64,000 nt of DNA from Oceanobacillus limi. Its GTDB lineage: Bacteria; Bacillota; Bacilli; Bacillales; Amphibacillaceae. The DNA lies in the NCBI RefSeq assembly GCF_900111445.1, contig NZ_FOHE01000002.1, positions 62,001 to 126,000 of the forward strand, given 5' to 3'. This document shows, piece by piece, positions 19,626 through 28,276 of this stretch. The notes beneath the pieces are model-generated. The model ran no database searches. It saw nothing but the letters and a program-made list of their open reading frames with translations, and had not been told where the DNA came from. Positions within the stretch are counted from its first letter, which is position 1; each line of letters begins with the position of its first letter. A program made the position numbers and the translations under genes.

Positions 19626-19677
19626 TCTATGTTTTTACTGCATTTATCCTTGCATTTTTCTTAGAAAAGTTGTACGA

Positions 19678-19764
19678 TATAAAAGTTGAAACCTTCGCTT
19701 GGCAATACGTAACACCGACGTTTGCTAGGGGACAGGGGATTATTAGTAATAGGAGGTGGGCCAA
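19678..19764 (+). promoter_or_regulatory. rpsO leader region
   Basis: The 140 nt before rpsO contain a TATAAA-like -10 (19678-19683) without a good -35, and a GC-richer tract (CTTCGCTTGG to GGGGACAGGGG) running into the ribosome site. S15 commonly autoregulates through its own leader; I cannot draw a unique fold by eye, so this is inference. Confidence 0.35.
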
Positions 19765-20034
19765 TTGGCTATTACAAAAGAACGTAAAAATGAAATCATT
19801 AATGAGTACAAGGTTCATGAAAATGATACTGGTTCTCCAGAAGTACAAATTGCTGTACTTACGGAAGAAATCACAACATTAAACGAACATTTACGTGTTC
19901 ATAAAAAAGATCATCATTCACGTCGTGGACTTTTGAAAATGGTTGGTAAGCGTCGTAACTTACTTAATTACCTACGTAACAAAGACGTTACTCGCTATCG
20001 TGAATTGATCAAAAAGCTTGGTTTACGTCGCTAA
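19765..20034 (+). CDS. rpsO: 30S ribosomal protein S15
   Basis: Primary 16S rRNA-binding protein of the central domain. The 89 residues match B. subtilis S15 closely, including [31 protein letters not shown] and [13 protein letters not shown] at the end. The start is TTG at 19765 ([10 protein letters not shown]), 6 nt after AGGAGGTG; the longer frame from GTG 19756 would begin inside that ribosome site and add four unconserved residues. Its stop codon is part of the downstream terminator stem. pnp follows after a 339-nt gap that holds a repeat-like element. Confidence 0.96.
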   Translation: MAITKERKNEIINEYKVHENDTGSPEVQIAVLTEEITTLNEHLRVHKKDHHSRRGLLKMVGKRRNLLNYLRNKDVTRYRELIKKLGLRR

Positions 20035-20060
20035 AAAGCAGGAGCAATCCTGCTTTTTTT
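20033..20060 (+). terminator. Intrinsic terminator overlapping the rpsO stop
   Basis: AAAAAGCAGGA (20033-20043) and TCCTGCTTTTT (20048-20058) form an 11-bp stem with a GCAA tetraloop and a T tract. The stem uses the last bases of the stop codon. Confidence 0.85.
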
Positions 20061-20117
20061 CAGTGATAAGAAAGTATAAAAATTTGACTTAGTTAAGTAT
20101 ACTTACAGCAACAGCCA

Positions 20118-20261
20118 CGTCCAGCTCCAGCGCCCAGAGACTAGCGAGACTTCCCTCGCTTTCGTACGATAAGTCAACATCGGCTTCCTTCGGTCGCCGT
20201 GTTTCCTTTATCTCCTACAGCTCAGTCCAGTCCGTACGTCTCTACCCAATGCGCTTGCGCT
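20118..20261 (+). repeat. Structured, GC-richer repeat-like element between rpsO and pnp
   Basis: A block visibly richer in G+C than its surroundings, with no open frame. An outer stem is formed by AGCGC (20129-20133) plus AGAGAC (20136-20141) with GTCTCT (20238-20243) plus GCGCT (20251-20255). Inside are two hairpins: AGCGAG (20143-20148)/CTCGCT (20155-20160), and AACA-t-CGGC (20176-20184)/GCCGTGTT (20196-20203). The left end CCAGCTCCAGCGCC and right end GCGCTTGCGCTTTT resemble interspersed elements I recall from several Bacillaceae genomes; this is memory, not a search. Only one copy is in the window. Confidence 0.55.
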
Positions 20262-20307
20262 TTTGTTCATACCTATACGAAAATCAAAAGTTTTTATGTA
20301 CATAAAA

Positions 20308-20336
20308 TTTACATTCCTGCTGATAAACTATAAAAT
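20308..20336 (+). promoter_or_regulatory. Putative sigma-A promoter for pnp
   Basis: TTTACA (20308-20313), 17 bp, TAAAAT (20331-20336), 37 nt before the pnp start. Confidence 0.45.
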
Positions 20337-20373
20337 AAATAGAGAATGAACATTGAAAGGAGATCAAGTAATA

Positions 20374-22488
20374 ATGGCAGAAGAAAAACAAGTATTCTCC
20401 ACGGAAATCGCTGGTAAACCATTTATCGTCGAAACTGGAGAATTAGCAAAGCAAGCAAATGGTGCCTGTATGATCCGTTATGGTGATACATCTGTATTAT
20501 CCGTAGCTACTGCATCTAAAGAACCTAAGGACCTGCCCTTTTTCCCATTAACAGTTAACTATGAAGAACGATTGTATGCGGTAGGGAAAATACCTGGAGG
20601 TTTTATCAAACGAGAGGGTAGACCTAGTGAAAAGGCGATATTAGCATCACGCTTAATTGACCGCCCAATCCGTCCCTTGTTTCCCGATGGATTCCGTAAT
20701 GAAGTACAAGTAATAAGTACGGTAATGAGTGTCGATCAAGATTGTTCTTCAGAAATAGCCGCAATGATTGGTTCATCCATAGCATTGGGGATTTCTGACA
20801 TTCCATTTGAAGAGCCAATTGCTGGTGTGCATGTTGGAAGAGTAGACGGTGAATTCATCATCAATCCTACGATTGAACAAGAAGAAAAAAGTGATATTGA
20901 TTTAACAGTAGCCGGTACCAAGGATGCAATCAACATGGTAGAGGCTGGAGCGAATGAAGTACCTGAAGAAACGATGCTAGAAGCTATTATGTTTGGCCAT
21001 GAGGAAATCAAACGTTTAGTTGCGTTTCAAGAGGAAATTGTCCAAGCAGTTGGCCAGCAAAAATCAGAAGTTAAATTATTTGAACTAGAAGAAGGTCTTC
21101 TTACAAAAGTTGAAACAGTTGCGAAAGACAAGCTCGTTCAAGCTATTCAAGTGAAAGAAAAGCATGCTAGAGAAGATGCAATCAGTCAAGTAAAAGAAGA
21201 AATTCTTGCTAGCTATGAGGATGCGGAAGATGAAGTTATTAGCCAAGTAAAGTCAATACTTGATAAAATTGTTAAAGAGGAAGTACGTCGACTGATTACA
21301 AAAGAGAAGGTACGTCCAGATGGTCGTAAACCTGACGAAATTCGTCCTTTGTCCTCACGGGTTAATACACTTCCGAGAACACATGGCTCTGGCTTATTCA
21401 CTAGAGGACAAACTCAAGCCTTAAGTATTTGTACATTAGGTGCTTTAGGAGATGTACAAATTCTAGATGGATTGGATTTAGAAGAGTCCAAACGTTTTAT
21501 GCATCATTATAATTTCCCGCAATATAGTGTTGGGGAAACTGGGCCAATTAGAGGACCTGGTCGCCGTGAGATTGGACATGGAGCACTGGGGGAACGTGCC
21601 TTAGAAAAAGTCGTACCTTCTGAAAAAGATTTCCCATATACAATTCGACTAGTATCAGAAGTATTAGAATCAAATGGTTCTACTTCGCAAGCTAGTATCT
21701 GTGCGAGTACGTTAGCGATGATGGATGCAGGTGTTCCAATCAAGGCTCCAGTTGCTGGAATTGCAATGGGTCTTGTAAAGTCTGGGGAAGACTATACAAT
21801 ACTTACAGATATTCAAGGTATGGAAGATGCACTAGGAGATATGGATTTCAAAGTTGCTGGAACAGAAAAAGGAGTTACAGCACTTCAAATGGATATTAAA
21901 ATTGATGGTTTATCTAGAGAGATCCTAGAAGAGGCTCTTGTACAAGCGAAAAAAGGGCGTATGCAAATTCTAGACTCTATGCTGGCAACCATTAAAGAGC
22001 CAAAACAACAACTATCACAATATGCTCCTAAAATTTTAACAATGTCTATTAATCCAGATAAAATTCGTGATGTTATCGGACCAAGTGGGAAGCAAATTAA
22101 TAAAATCATTGAAGAAACTGGAGTTAAAATTGACATTGAACAAGATGGTAGTGTGTTCATTTCTTCCACAGACCCTGACATGAATGATAAAGCGAAGAAA
22201 ATTATTGAAGACTTAGTTCGAGAAGTAGAAGTAGGTCAAATGTATTTAGGTACCGTTAAACGGATTGAAAAATTCGGTGCATTCGTAGAGCTATTTAAAG
22301 GTAAAGATGGATTAGTTCATATTTCTGAATTAGCTGAAGAACGTACGAATAAAGTAGAAGATGTGGTTAAAATTGGTGATCAAATTATGGTAAAAGTAAA
22401 AGAAATCGATAATCAAGGTCGCGTAAACCTTTCTCGTAAGGCCGTTTTAAAGGAAGAGAAGGAAAAAGCGGAAAAATTAAAATCATAA
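20374..22488 (+). CDS. pnp: Polyribonucleotide nucleotidyltransferase (PNPase)
   Basis: Phosphorolytic 3'-5' exoribonuclease, the main mRNA-degrading exonuclease of Bacillus and partner of RNase Y, encoded later in this window. Domains: first RNase PH domain, alpha linker, second RNase PH domain (catalytic part with [16 protein letters not shown] and [20 protein letters not shown]), KH domain ([16 protein letters not shown] near residue 565) and S1 domain ([21 protein letters not shown]). I take ATG 20374 (MAEEKQVF; 704 residues); a TTG at 20353 contains the ribosome site GAAAGGAGAT and cannot be the true start. A terminator follows. Confidence 0.97.
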   Translation: MAEEKQVFSTEIAGKPFIVETGELAKQANGACMIRYGDTSVLSVATASKEPKDLPFFPLTVNYEERLYAVGKIPGGFIKREGRPSEKAILASRLIDRPIRPLFPDGFRNEVQVISTVMSVDQDCSSEIAAMIGSSIALGISDIPFEEPIAGVHVGRVDGEFIINPTIEQEEKSDIDLTVAGTKDAINMVEAGANEVPEETMLEAIMFGHEEIKRLVAFQEEIVQAVGQQKSEVKLFELEEGLLTKVETVAKDKLVQAIQVKEKHAREDAISQVKEEILASYEDAEDEVISQVKSILDKIVKEEVRRLITKEKVRPDGRKPDEIRPLSSRVNTLPRTHGSGLFTRGQTQALSICTLGALGDVQILDGLDLEESKRFMHHYNFPQYSVGETGPIRGPGRREIGHGALGERALEKVVPSEKDFPYTIRLVSEVLESNGSTSQASICASTLAMMDAGVPIKAPVAGIAMGLVKSGEDYTILTDIQGMEDALGDMDFKVAGTEKGVTALQMDIKIDGLSREILEEALVQAKKGRMQILDSMLATIKEPKQQLSQYAPKILTMSINPDKIRDVIGPSGKQINKIIEETGVKIDIEQDGSVFISSTDPDMNDKAKKIIEDLVREVEVGQMYLGTVKRIEKFGAFVELFKGKDGLVHISELAEERTNKVEDVVKIGDQIMVKVKEIDNQGRVNLSRKAVLKEEKEKAEKLKS

Positions 22489-22494
22489 AAAAGT

Positions 22495-22525
22495 AAGAAG
22501 CTGGTACCCCAGTTTCTTTTTTTTA
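22495..22525 (+). terminator. Intrinsic terminator after pnp
   Basis: AAGAAGCTGG (22495-22504) pairs with CCAGTTTCTT (22509-22518) with one G-U pair, then a run of T. Confidence 0.8.
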
Positions 22526-22677
22526 TGATTTACATTATTCCTTGGGATTTCACGAAACTCACGTAATTATCGATAAACTGAGTTAACACGAAACGACATC
22601 GAATGTATGAATTGATAACTTCTTTTTCATAACTTGTCCTCCGACATCATATGTTTTTACATAAGGAGGAATTATGT

Positions 22678-23625
22678 ATGAAACGATATCAAGATTTTAT
22701 CAATCTTTTTGTATTTATCATTATTGTTGCACTTACATTTAATGTTGACACCAATCCATTTACTACAAATAATATAGAAACGGTTTCCGTAACAGATATG
22801 TCAACATCAGATGCTTTATATGAAGAAATTCAAGAAAAAAGCACAAATTTGAATCAAAAAGCACAAGATGCGTATATTGATAAAGTGTGGAAAAAAACTC
22901 CTGGTAGAAATGGTTTAAAAGTTAACATCCATCGTTCTTATGAACAAATGAAGAAAGAGGGGAGTTTTAATGAATCATTGCTTATATATGACCAAGTACC
23001 TCCTGATATAACTTTGGAAGATTTACCAGCTGCTCCAATTTATCGAGGACATCCAGAAAAACATATGGTATCCCTCTTAATTAACGTCTCTTGGGGTGGA
23101 GAATACATACCAGACATGCTCAACATACTAAAAGAACATGATGTAAAGGCAACCTTTTTTATAGAAGGGAAGTGGGCGAAAGAAAATATAGAATATGTTA
23201 AGATGATTGACGAACAAGGGCATACAATTGGTAATCACGCATATAATCATCCAGATATGGCGAGATTATCTAATAACGCAATTGTTGAACAAGTACGAAA
23301 AACAAATGAAGTACTAAAAGCGATCACAGGTGACGAGCCAAAATGGTTTGCCCCACCTAGTGGAAGCTATTCTGACCTCGTAGTAGAAAAAGTGGATCAA
23401 CTTGGCATGGAAACGATATTATGGACGGTAGATACAATTGATTGGAAGAATCCATCTGTTAGTGTTATGATGAATCGAGTAATGGGGAAAGTGCATCCAG
23501 GTGCAACCGTACTTATGCACCCAACGTCATCTGTTGTAAATGCATTGCCGAACATGATCTCCGGCTTTAAAGAAAAGGGTTTTAAAATTGGTACGATTGA
23601 TCAATTATTGGATGAAGCAAGATAA
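22678..23625 (+). CDS. ylxY: YlxY, polysaccharide deacetylase-fold protein, likely inactive
   Basis: A sporulation-associated NodB-fold protein. After a short N-terminal membrane anchor (about residues 7-24) and a linker, the deacetylase domain (about 128-310) starts with MVSLLINVSWGGEY, where active enzymes have the metal-binding and catalytic FDDG; both aspartates are absent. The H-x3-H pair is kept (GNHAYNHP, His187 and His191), as are KATFFIEG and WFAPPSG. This pattern is shared by YlxY proteins, so the family may be a non-catalytic binder. Of two overlapping ATGs, 22678 fits the frame, after AAGGAGGAATT; an upstream ATG at 22651 would bury the ribosome site. Confidence 0.88.
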   Translation: MKRYQDFINLFVFIIIVALTFNVDTNPFTTNNIETVSVTDMSTSDALYEEIQEKSTNLNQKAQDAYIDKVWKKTPGRNGLKVNIHRSYEQMKKEGSFNESLLIYDQVPPDITLEDLPAAPIYRGHPEKHMVSLLINVSWGGEYIPDMLNILKEHDVKATFFIEGKWAKENIEYVKMIDEQGHTIGNHAYNHPDMARLSNNAIVEQVRKTNEVLKAITGDEPKWFAPPSGSYSDLVVEKVDQLGMETILWTVDTIDWKNPSVSVMMNRVMGKVHPGATVLMHPTSSVVNALPNMISGFKEKGFKIGTIDQLLDEAR

Positions 23626-23669
23626 TAACGATGTACATAAAGTAACGGATATGTATAGGAGGCATCATT

Positions 23670-24893
23670 TTGATACAAAGACATACGAGTAAAAACGGAT
23701 TAAGAATTGTTTTAGAGAATATCCCAGCAGTCCGTTCGGTAACAATCGGTGTATGGGTATTAACAGGCTCAAGAAATGAAACAAGGCAAAACAATGGAAT
23801 TTCTCATTTCTTAGAGCATATGTTTTTTAAAGGAACAGAATCTAGAACAGCAATAGAAATTGCAGAAGCATTTGACTCTATCGGTGGGCAAGTGAATGCA
23901 TTTACTTCTAAAGAATACACGTGTTATTATGCAAAAGTGCTAGACACTCATAAAGAATATGCTTTAGAGATTTTAGCAGATATGTTCTTTAATTCTTCAT
24001 TTGATGAAGAAGAGATGGAACGTGAAAAGAAAGTCGTTTATGAAGAAATTAAGATGTATGAAGACACACCAGACGACATTGTACATGATCTATTAGCTCG
24101 GGCATCTTATGGCGAACACCCATTAGGTTATCCGATTCTTGGAACAGAGGATCAACTAAAAACGTTCAAACCTACCACCTTACAGAATTATGTAAAGGAA
24201 CGTTATGTACCAGGAAATGTAGTTATTTCAGTAGCTGGAAACGTTGACGAATCCTTTATCCATAAAGTTGAAGGTTATTTTGGGACTTACGAATCTAATG
24301 TTTCACAAGATGCGATAGCAGCACCAACATTTATTGGAGAACAAATTGAACGTAATAAAGATACGGAGCAGGCGCACCTATGTATTGGATATAATGGTTT
24401 ACCTATTGGCGATCCTAATATGTACAGTTTAATTATTATGAATAATGTCTTAGGTGGAAGTATGAGTTCACGATTATTTCAAGAGGTACGTGAAAAGCAA
24501 GGATTAGCTTATTCTGTCTTTTCTTATCATTCCTCGTTTTTAGATAGTGGAATATTAACAATTTATGCTGGTACAGGTAAAGAACAGTTACCTTTACTGA
24601 AGGAAACAATTGAAAAAACTACGGAAAACCTGATCGCAAATGGATTATCAGATAAGGAATTAAAAAATAGTAAAGAGCAGTTAAAAGGCGGACTCATGTT
24701 GAGTTTAGAAAGTACAAATAGTCGAATGAGTCGTAACGGTAAAAACGAATTATTATTAAGAAAACACAGAACCTTGGATGAAATGATTGCTGAGATTGAC
24801 GCAGTTGATCATGAATCAATTCAAAAAGCGATTCAAAATACATTTAATAACCAGCCATCAACGGCTTTAATAGCTCCAAAGATTTCTAATTAA
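23670..24893 (+). CDS. mlpA: M16 zinc protease MlpA (YmxG)
   Basis: Cytosolic mitochondrial-processing-peptidase-like protease. The inverted zinc motif HFLEH is at residues 46-50 and the downstream ligand region EEMEREKKVVYEEIKMYEDT is complete; the C-terminal half has NNVLGGSMSSRLFQEVREKQ, the second M16 domain signature. Length 407 against 409 in B. subtilis, with very high similarity. The start is TTG at 23670, with TAGGAGGCATCAT upstream. In B. subtilis it affects extracellular protease levels and is the gene between ylxY and ymxH, as here. Confidence 0.94.
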   Translation: MIQRHTSKNGLRIVLENIPAVRSVTIGVWVLTGSRNETRQNNGISHFLEHMFFKGTESRTAIEIAEAFDSIGGQVNAFTSKEYTCYYAKVLDTHKEYALEILADMFFNSSFDEEEMEREKKVVYEEIKMYEDTPDDIVHDLLARASYGEHPLGYPILGTEDQLKTFKPTTLQNYVKERYVPGNVVISVAGNVDESFIHKVEGYFGTYESNVSQDAIAAPTFIGEQIERNKDTEQAHLCIGYNGLPIGDPNMYSLIIMNNVLGGSMSSRLFQEVREKQGLAYSVFSYHSSFLDSGILTIYAGTGKEQLPLLKETIEKTTENLIANGLSDKELKNSKEQLKGGLMLSLESTNSRMSRNGKNELLLRKHRTLDEMIAEIDAVDHESIQKAIQNTFNNQPSTALIAPKISN

Positions 24894-24970
24894 GAAGCTT
24901 ATGTTCTAACATAAGCTCTTTTTCGTTTGCATATAATTGGATAAAAGGACATTGAAGTGGAGGCTATTGC

Positions 24971-25204
24971 ATGCGATACAAGGATATTAGCGGTAAAGAA
25001 ATAGTAAATGTAAAGCATGGTTCCAGATTAGGTATTCTTGGGCAAACCGACTTAGAGATCGATGAAAAAACCGGTCAAATACAATCGTTTATTTTACCCA
25101 ATTATAAATGGTTTGGGTTAAAAAAAGAAGGAGAAGAAACGAAGATATATTGGAACTCCATTACTAAAATCGGTGAAGACATGATTATGATCGATGTAGA
25201 ATAA
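24971..25204 (+). CDS. ymxH: YmxH, YlmC/YmxH-family PRC-barrel protein
   Basis: A 77-residue single PRC-barrel protein: DISGKEIVNVKHGSRLGILG, then DLEIDEKTGQIQSFILPN and WNSITKIGEDMIMID, which match the YlmC/YmxH sporulation family. Its molecular role is not established; PRC barrels often bind partner proteins or RNA. Begins with ATG after GTGGAGGCTATTGC. A perfect terminator follows, so it is the last gene of the ylxY-mlpA-ymxH group. Confidence 0.88.
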   Translation: MRYKDISGKEIVNVKHGSRLGILGQTDLEIDEKTGQIQSFILPNYKWFGLKKEGEETKIYWNSITKIGEDMIMIDVE

Positions 25205-25217
25205 CGTCATTACCCTT

Positions 25218-25258
25218 AAAAAGGTTGGTATCCTGAATATGGATACCAACCTTTTTTA
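25218..25258 (+). terminator. Intrinsic terminator after ymxH
   Basis: AAAAAGGTTGGTATCC (25218-25233) pairs perfectly over 16 bp with GGATACCAACCTTTTT (25241-25256). Confidence 0.92.
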
Positions 25259-25545
25259 TTGCTTAAGAAATTTTATTCCCAAGGGATAAATGTCGGCTTA
25301 AATCCAATTCTCGGAGATGTTACAAGACGTTGTGTTTTCTTCGACCAACGACCAAAGATTAGCGAATTAGTTTTATGTATAATGCCTTTAGACAAAGGTA
25401 TAGCAAGCATAAGATTCCCATCCCCTACGTACGTACCAAACTCCCTAGAGCGCTTACACTTTACAGATAGGATCCGTTCCACTGTTCAAAACGGGCACTT
25501 GCGCATTTATTACGTTTTTTCTAACTACCATTCACTATCCGCCTA
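25259..25545. other. Unassigned segment between ymxH and dpaA
   Basis: About 290 nt lie between the ymxH terminator and the dpaA promoter. Both strands carry open frames: + strand 25259-25546 (95 codons, no ribosome site) and - strand 25482-25273 (69 codons from GTG; on the - strand an internal ATG follows GGGGATGGG). The - strand frame ends in FGRWSKKTQRLVTS, not a family I recognise. Neither is convincing as a gene. The base composition is richer in G+C than normal spacers here. It could be a gene remnant, a repeat element or an RNA. Confidence 0.35.
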
Positions 25546-25560
25546 ATAATTCATAAGCTA
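25534..25560 (+). promoter_or_regulatory. sigma-K-like promoter for dpaA
   Basis: CATAAGCTA (25552-25560) matches the sigma-K -10 consensus CATAnnnTA exactly, with the -35 AC at 25534-25535, 16 bp upstream. Dipicolinate synthase is made in the mother cell under sigma-K in B. subtilis. Just downstream (about 25570-25605) is an imperfect hairpin GAACTTGAGAC/GTCTTGTAAGTTTC in the leader. Confidence 0.6.
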
Positions 25561-25650
25561 TAAAAGAAAGTGGAACTTGAGACTTTGTCTTGTAAGTTTC
25601 TTTATGCTTATAAACAACACTGATCAACAGTTGTTTGGAGGGTGTTCAAC

Positions 25651-26538
25651 ATGAAACGAAGAATAGCAGTAATAGGTGGAGATGCACGATATTTAGAACT
25701 CATTCGACAGTTAAAAGGACTTCCTGATACATCTATTATTCTTGTAGGATACGATAAATTGGAACAAGGGTTCACTGGATTAAAACAAATGGATTTCACA
25801 GATAAGGATGCACATGAAATAGATGTGGTAATTTTGCCAATAACTGGCACAAATAAAGAAGGCAAAGTAGAGCCTGTATTTTCAGATCAAGAAATAATGT
25901 TAACCAAGGATTGGTTTAGTAACCTTAAAGATTCTGCTGTAGTATTTACTGGTATTACAAATGACTATCTAACAAAAGTAACTGAAGAAACAGGAACAAA
26001 GCTAATCCCATTATTAAACCGCGATGATGTAGCTATTTATAATTCCATACCAACTGCAGAAGGAACAATTATGATGGCAATCGAGCATACGGATTATACC
26101 ATTCATTCTTCTCGAGTGATTGTTACAGGATTTGGTAGGGTTGGCCATACGGTTGCGAATAAATTTTCAGCTCTTGGTGCAAAAGTATCTGTCGCAGCAA
26201 GAAGCATTAAAGATTTAGCCAGAATTACAGAAATGGGGCTGACAGCAATTCCTTTAGATGATCTTAAAGCATATACCAATGATTGTGACTTACTAATAAA
26301 TACAATTCCAGCTCCAATTATAGATAAGAACTCCATTCAACAGCTCCCCGCCCATGCATTAATTATTGATCTCGCTTCCAAACCAGGTGGGACTGATTTT
26401 GAATTTGCGAAACAGCGCGGCATAGAAGCGATGCTATCACCAAGCCTGCCTAGTATAGTCGCGCCAAAAACAGCGGGGAAAATTTTAGCGGATGTTATTA
26501 CGCAAATCCTTAACGAACGAAAGGAGTTAGAAGTATGA
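25651..26538 (+). CDS. dpaA: Dipicolinate synthase subunit A
   Basis: With DpaB it converts the dihydrodipicolinate-pathway product made by DapA into dipicolinic acid, the spore-core chelator. The protein has an N-terminal domain starting MKRRIAVIGGDARYLELIRQ and a Rossmann domain with VTGFGRVGHTVANKFSALGA (near residues 155-175) for NAD(P). It is 295 residues, near the B. subtilis SpoVFA length. ATG 25651 is preceded by GGAGGGTGTTCAAC; a GTG at 25642 overlaps this site. It overlaps dpaB by 4 nt (ATGA), implying coupled synthesis of the two subunits. Confidence 0.95.
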   Translation: MKRRIAVIGGDARYLELIRQLKGLPDTSIILVGYDKLEQGFTGLKQMDFTDKDAHEIDVVILPITGTNKEGKVEPVFSDQEIMLTKDWFSNLKDSAVVFTGITNDYLTKVTEETGTKLIPLLNRDDVAIYNSIPTAEGTIMMAIEHTDYTIHSSRVIVTGFGRVGHTVANKFSALGAKVSVAARSIKDLARITEMGLTAIPLDDLKAYTNDCDLLINTIPAPIIDKNSIQQLPAHALIIDLASKPGGTDFEFAKQRGIEAMLSPSLPSIVAPKTAGKILADVITQILNERKELEV

Positions 26539-27125
26539 GTTTAGAGGGGAAAAGAATTGGATTTGGGTTTACTGGATCCCATTGTACGTATGATGATGTA
26601 TTTCCACAATTAGAAAGATTAATGGAGCAAGGTGCAGAGGTTGTTCCAATAGTTTCTTATACAGTTAGAAATACGGATACGAAGTTTGGTAAGGCAGAAG
26701 ATCATATTGAAAAAATTGAATCCATTACTGGAAAAAGAGTGATCTCAACCATGCCAGAGGCAGAACCACTGGGCCCAAAGTATCCTCTCGATTGCATGGT
26801 CTTGGCACCATTAACAGGAAATTCATTAAGTAAACTAGCAAATGCATTAACCGATTCTCCACCACTAATGGCAGCGAAAGCAACCATGAGAAATCAAAGC
26901 CCTGTTGTCTTAGGAATTTCAACAAATGATGCCCTTGGATTAAATGGTGTTAACTTAATGCGTCTAATGGCTAGTAAGTATATGTATTTTATTCCATATG
27001 GGCAGGATGATCCTTATAAAAAACCAAATTCTTTAGTTGCCAAAATGGACTTATTACCAGATACAATCGAAGCTGCACTAGAAAGTAGGCAATTACAACC
27101 AGTTATTGTTCCTCATTTAGACTAA
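26535..27125 (+). CDS. dpaB: Dipicolinate synthase subunit B
   Basis: The flavoprotein-fold subunit of dipicolinate synthase. The 196 residues contain KRIGFGFTGSHCTYDDVFPQ, then DCMVLAPLTGNSLSKLANAL and GISTNDALGLNGVNLMRLM, matching the flavin-dependent decarboxylase-like (UbiX/Dfp) fold. It starts within the end of dpaA and is followed by asd after 64 nt. No terminator lies between, so sporulation transcripts can run into the aspartate-pathway genes. Confidence 0.95.
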   Translation: MSLEGKRIGFGFTGSHCTYDDVFPQLERLMEQGAEVVPIVSYTVRNTDTKFGKAEDHIEKIESITGKRVISTMPEAEPLGPKYPLDCMVLAPLTGNSLSKLANALTDSPPLMAAKATMRNQSPVVLGISTNDALGLNGVNLMRLMASKYMYFIPYGQDDPYKKPNSLVAKMDLLPDTIEAALESRQLQPVIVPHLD

Positions 27126-27189
27126 ATATGATAATATTAATATTTAGAGAGAAATAGTTTAATTGTGGAATGAGAAAGGAGTCAGCAGC

Positions 27190-28242
27190 ATGGCTGAGAA
27201 CAAAACGTTTAATGTAGCAGTAGTAGGGGCCACCGGTGCAGTTGGTGAAAAAATTATTAAATTACTAGAAGAAAAAGATTTTCCAATAAATGAAATAAAA
27301 CTTCTTTCTTCCAAACGTTCAGCAGGTAATAAACTGGTATTTAAAGATAAAGAAATAATTGTTGAGGAAGCTACAGATGATAGCTTTAAAGGAATTGATA
27401 TAGCTCTATTCTCTGCTGGAGGTAGTGTGTCAAAACGCTTTGCTCCTTCAGCAGTGAAGCATGGAGCAGTAGTAGTTGATAATACTAGCGCATTTCGTAT
27501 GGACGAAAATGTACCGCTTGTTGTTCCCGAGGTGAACGAGGAGGATATTGCATCTCATCAGGGAATTATTGCGAATCCAAATTGTTCAACGATCCAAATG
27601 GTTGCAGCATTAAAGCCATTACAGGATAAATTCGGCTTGAAGCGTGTCATTGTTTCGACTTATCAAGCTGTATCAGGAGCAGGCACGCAAGCAAATAATG
27701 AATTAGCAGAACAATCACAGCAATTCTTGAATGGGGAGGAAATGCAAGCAGAAATCCTACCTGTTAAAGGCGATGAAAAGCATTATCCAATTGCCTTTAA
27801 TGCACTTCCGCAAATTGATGTATTTCAAGAAAATGGATACACGTTTGAAGAAATGAAAATGATCAATGAGACCAAAAAAATAATGCATGAACCAGATTTA
27901 TCTGTTGCAGCTACGTGTGTAAGATTGCCATTCTTTACATCTCATGCAGAAAGTGTTTATGTAGAGTTAGATCAAAAAGGGCTTTCTGTTCAAGATGTAT
28001 GGAATGAGTTAGAAAAAGCGAATGGTGTCGTTTTAGAGGATAATCCGAGTACCCAAACATACCCAACTCCATTAAGCGCTGCAAATAAAGAAGAAGTATT
28101 TGTAGGTCGTGTAAGGAAAGACTTAGACTATGAAAATGGTTTTCATATGTGGGTAGTCTCGGATAACCTTATGAAGGGTGCTGCATGGAATACGATTCAA
28201 ATTGCAGAAAGTCTTATTAAAAATAATTGGCTCAAAAATTAA
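27190..28242 (+). CDS. asd: Aspartate-semialdehyde dehydrogenase
   Basis: Reduces aspartyl phosphate to aspartate semialdehyde, the branch point to lysine, diaminopimelate, dipicolinate, methionine and threonine. Nucleotide-binding motif [16 protein letters not shown] at the start; the catalytic cysteine is Cys132 in [24 protein letters not shown] and [14 protein letters not shown] are further signatures. The ATG at 27190 (MAENKTF) follows GGAGTCAGCAGC; the frame extends to 27163, but without a ribosome site. 350 residues. Confidence 0.96.
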   Translation: MAENKTFNVAVVGATGAVGEKIIKLLEEKDFPINEIKLLSSKRSAGNKLVFKDKEIIVEEATDDSFKGIDIALFSAGGSVSKRFAPSAVKHGAVVVDNTSAFRMDENVPLVVPEVNEEDIASHQGIIANPNCSTIQMVAALKPLQDKFGLKRVIVSTYQAVSGAGTQANNELAEQSQQFLNGEEMQAEILPVKGDEKHYPIAFNALPQIDVFQENGYTFEEMKMINETKKIMHEPDLSVAATCVRLPFFTSHAESVYVELDQKGLSVQDVWNELEKANGVVLEDNPSTQTYPTPLSAANKEEVFVGRVRKDLDYENGFHMWVVSDNLMKGAAWNTIQIAESLIKNNWLKN

Positions 28243-28276
28243 AAGTATCTACGTTTGTAAGTAAGAGGTGTAATAA

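Noticed and set aside
25259-25546. 95-codon + strand frame in the ymxH-dpaA gap
   Set aside because: Starts in the terminator tail, lacks a ribosome site and shows no known motif; kept only as part of an unassigned segment.
27126-27189. Lysine riboswitch before asd/dapG
   Set aside because: The spacer is far too short and lacks L-box features; control, if any, must come from the dpaA promoter or elsewhere.
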